Positions 62,801 through 64,000 of a stretch of 64,000 nt of DNA are shown piece by piece. Position numbers and translations under genes: made by a program. Below the pieces are notes generated by a model. The model saw nothing but the letters and a program-made list of their open reading frames with translations. It was not told the DNA's origin and ran no database searches. The stretch's first letter is position 1. Each line of letters begins with the position of its first letter. This DNA comes from Streptococcus rubneri (GTDB lineage Bacteria; Bacillota; Bacilli; Lactobacillales; Streptococcaceae): positions 1,116,001-1,180,000 of the forward strand of contig NZ_SRRP01000001.1 of the NCBI RefSeq assembly GCF_004785935.1, in the 5' to 3' direction.

Positions 62801-64000
62801 ATTGTTCTCTCTATCCGTTTGGTTTTCTAGATGATGCTTTTGATAAGCCTTCATTTGCCGGTCCAGTTCTTTTTGTATAGCCGGTTCAGGAGCAAACTTT
62901 TCCTCCCAATCATCTGGTTTTAAAATTTTATGAGTCTCTGGATCAAAATGAGCTTTACCATCTGGGAAAATTTTACCCATATTTGCCCGATGCACAATTT
63001 CAAAGATCTGTTCAGGATCCACTCCCATCAATACAAAGCTCCCATAAGTCAAATAGAGAGTATCGATTAAGGCATCCACTTGACCTACCAGGGATTGTTC
63101 TGCAGGATGCTTCGTTCGAACTTTTTCTGCCGCTTGATCCAAGGCCTGGTGGAGACTAGCTATAGAGCGATCAAAACTCGCCTCGTCCTCACAGGCAGCA
63201 CGAATAAACTCTACTAGCTCCTCTTGTTTAAACATAGTTCGATAAAGAGCCTCTTGGTTTTCCCAAGCTCTAGGCTCTTCCTGGGTTTGACCATCCATGA
63301 GCTGATGGAAAGTTTTCACACGATTAAAGTGGTCATCGCTACTCACAAATAGGGGCTGATCAGTTAGAATGCCAAAATGTTCCAACGCTTTTTGGATCCC
63401 GTCCTTGGTATTACTAGTCGTAGTATGTTGGGCCACTTCTTTAACCTTACTGGTTCCATTGCCCATCGCAATGGACAATCCAACACCGGAAAGCATTTCT
63501 AGATCATTATCCGAATCACCAAAGGCCATGACCTGATCCATTGAAAAGCCAAATTCTTCTCCAACCAAACGAATCCCTTCCAGTTTAGAATTGCCTGGAT
63601 TGATAACATCTGCTGCATAGGGACTGGAGCGAGTGAATTTTAAATCAGGAAAGTCCTGTTCAACTTTCTGCGTATCCTTGGAACTTGCTAACAATAAAAC
63701 TTGGTAAACAGGACCTTGAGCAATATGAAGCAATTGCTCCTGATCTTGCGGTACAACTCGACTGACAAACTTATTGAAGCCTTGGCTAACCGTTCGAGCT
63801 AGACCTTTGGGAACAAATTGGGCAGACCACTGTGAAACTGAACTCATTCCAAAGCTCATAATGCGCGAGCCCTCTATTCCGTCCTTAGTCCCTAGGGCAA
63901 TTTCCATTCGATGTTTCTTGGCATATTGAATCAAGCGGTGAAGATTCTTCTTATCAATTGGAGAAGCCGACAAAACCTTGTCCTTGGTAAAAATGTACTG
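62789..64000 (-). CDS. Cof-type HAD hydrolase with C-terminal pyrophosphohydrolase-like domain, 5' end outside window
   Basis: 403 codons are visible and the frame stays open to the right edge, so the N-terminus (HAD motif I) is missing. The cap and C-terminal HAD half includes GDSDNDLEMLSGVGLSIAMGN (in part; motif IV, about residue 160-180 of the fragment). From about residue 220 a separate helical domain follows (VSSDDHFNRVKTFHQLM, VGQVDALIDTLYLTYGSFVLMGVD), of the MazG-like / phosphoribosyl-ATP pyrophosphohydrolase-like class with acidic metal residues. An in-frame TTG nine codons in is not the true start. Function unknown: phosphatase of a sugar phosphate or flavin plus a nucleotide house-cleaning domain is plausible. 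Confidence 0.83.
   Translation of the reverse strand, partial: QYIFTKDKVLSASPIDKKNLHRLIQYAKKHRMEIALGTKDGIEGSRIMSFGMSSVSQWSAQFVPKGLARTVSQGFNKFVSRVVPQDQEQLLHIAQGPVYQVLLLASSKDTQKVEQDFPDLKFTRSSPYAADVINPGNSKLEGIRLVGEEFGFSMDQVMAFGDSDNDLEMLSGVGLSIAMGNGTSKVKEVAQHTTTSNTKDGIQKALEHFGILTDQPLFVSSDDHFNRVKTFHQLMDGQTQEEPRAWENQEALYRTMFKQEELVEFIRAACEDEASFDRSIASLHQALDQAAEKVRTKHPAEQSLVGQVDALIDTLYLTYGSFVLMGVDPEQIFEIVHRANMGKIFPDGKAHFDPETHKILKPDDWEEKFAPEPAIQKELDRQMKAYQKHHLENQTDRENNKKV

Noticed and set aside
1-64000. CRISPR arrays, tRNA or rRNA genes, prophage or transposase genes
   Set aside because: No regularly spaced repeats with unique spacers, no clover-leaf or rRNA sequences recognised, and no integrase or transposase pattern in any real frame.

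Overview
The window looks like the chromosome of a low-GC Firmicute of the genus Streptococcus, probably the mitis/sanguinis/parasanguinis side of the genus. This is judged from gene content and protein wording: nrdR-dnaB-dnaI, gnd-ritR, codY-pncA, the yqeG-yqeH-yhbY-nadD-yqeK-rsfS ribosome/NAD cluster, an LPXTG pullulanase, DUF4299 and DUF177 proteins, and Rgg. No species-level claim is made. Most genes run on the minus strand. Plus-strand islands lie at 10763-13643, 15352-16065, 21793-23073, 42616-43236 and 62294-62746. I saw no tRNA, rRNA, prophage, transposase or CRISPR array.

Layout. 1-2.8 kb: replication-restart loaders (dnaB, dnaI) behind nrdR, then a nitroreductase cut by the window edge. 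2.9-6.1 kb: a glucose/maltose-type PTS permease with a cre site at its promoter, and a sugar-phosphatase-like EEP protein resembling maltose-6'-phosphate phosphatase. 6.2-8.4 kb: gnd with the orphan redox regulator ritR. 8.5-16 kb: flotillin, YceD, DUF2200-Rgg, a small protein plus MFS exporter flanked by two 176-bp direct repeats, htpX-lemA and rsmG. 16-21 kb: PfkB kinase, SDR, ECF transporter T and double-ATPase subunits, and a nucleoside phosphorylase. 21-27 kb: repeat-rich leader and PyrR-type attenuator before a uracil permease, then DUF4299, trhO and a small Xre/membrane-protein locus.

26.5-34.8 kb is a methionine/SAM region. It appears to be one long operon: an amino-acid binding protein, MetQ, an M20 peptidase, MetN, MetI, an MptD-type ECF S component, a SAM hydroxide adenosyltransferase and a UPF0397 ECF S component. 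The UPF0397 S component has no ATPase or T partner next to it. Its likely partners are the A and T genes at 17.8-20.4 kb, which sit with a nucleoside phosphorylase. This suggests a split system for nucleoside/SAM salvage.

35-44 kb: yebC, the yefM-yoeB toxin-antitoxin pair with a palindromic operator, the tmcAL to yqeG cluster, a TVP38-family protein and an EamA transporter. 44-50.4 kb: cell-wall pullulanase (cre at promoter), butanediol-type dehydrogenase and an autoregulated TetR locus. 50.4-54.2 kb: gatCAB followed by a 451-bp intergenic element. 54.2-59.2 kb: four glycosyltransferase genes including a GtfB-GtfA pair of the serine-rich-adhesin type, but without accessory Sec genes. 59.3-64 kb: pncA, codY (with CodY box), alanine aminotransferase, a universal stress protein and a HAD hydrolase with a MazG-like tail cut by the window edge.

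The most unusual structure lies between genes: at least five related or partly related hairpin-rich elements (11991, 13644, 21281-21583, 40590, 50462, plus a fragment at 38461). They carry inverted ends, direct repeats and, in one case, a probable 10-bp target duplication that separates gatB from its terminator.
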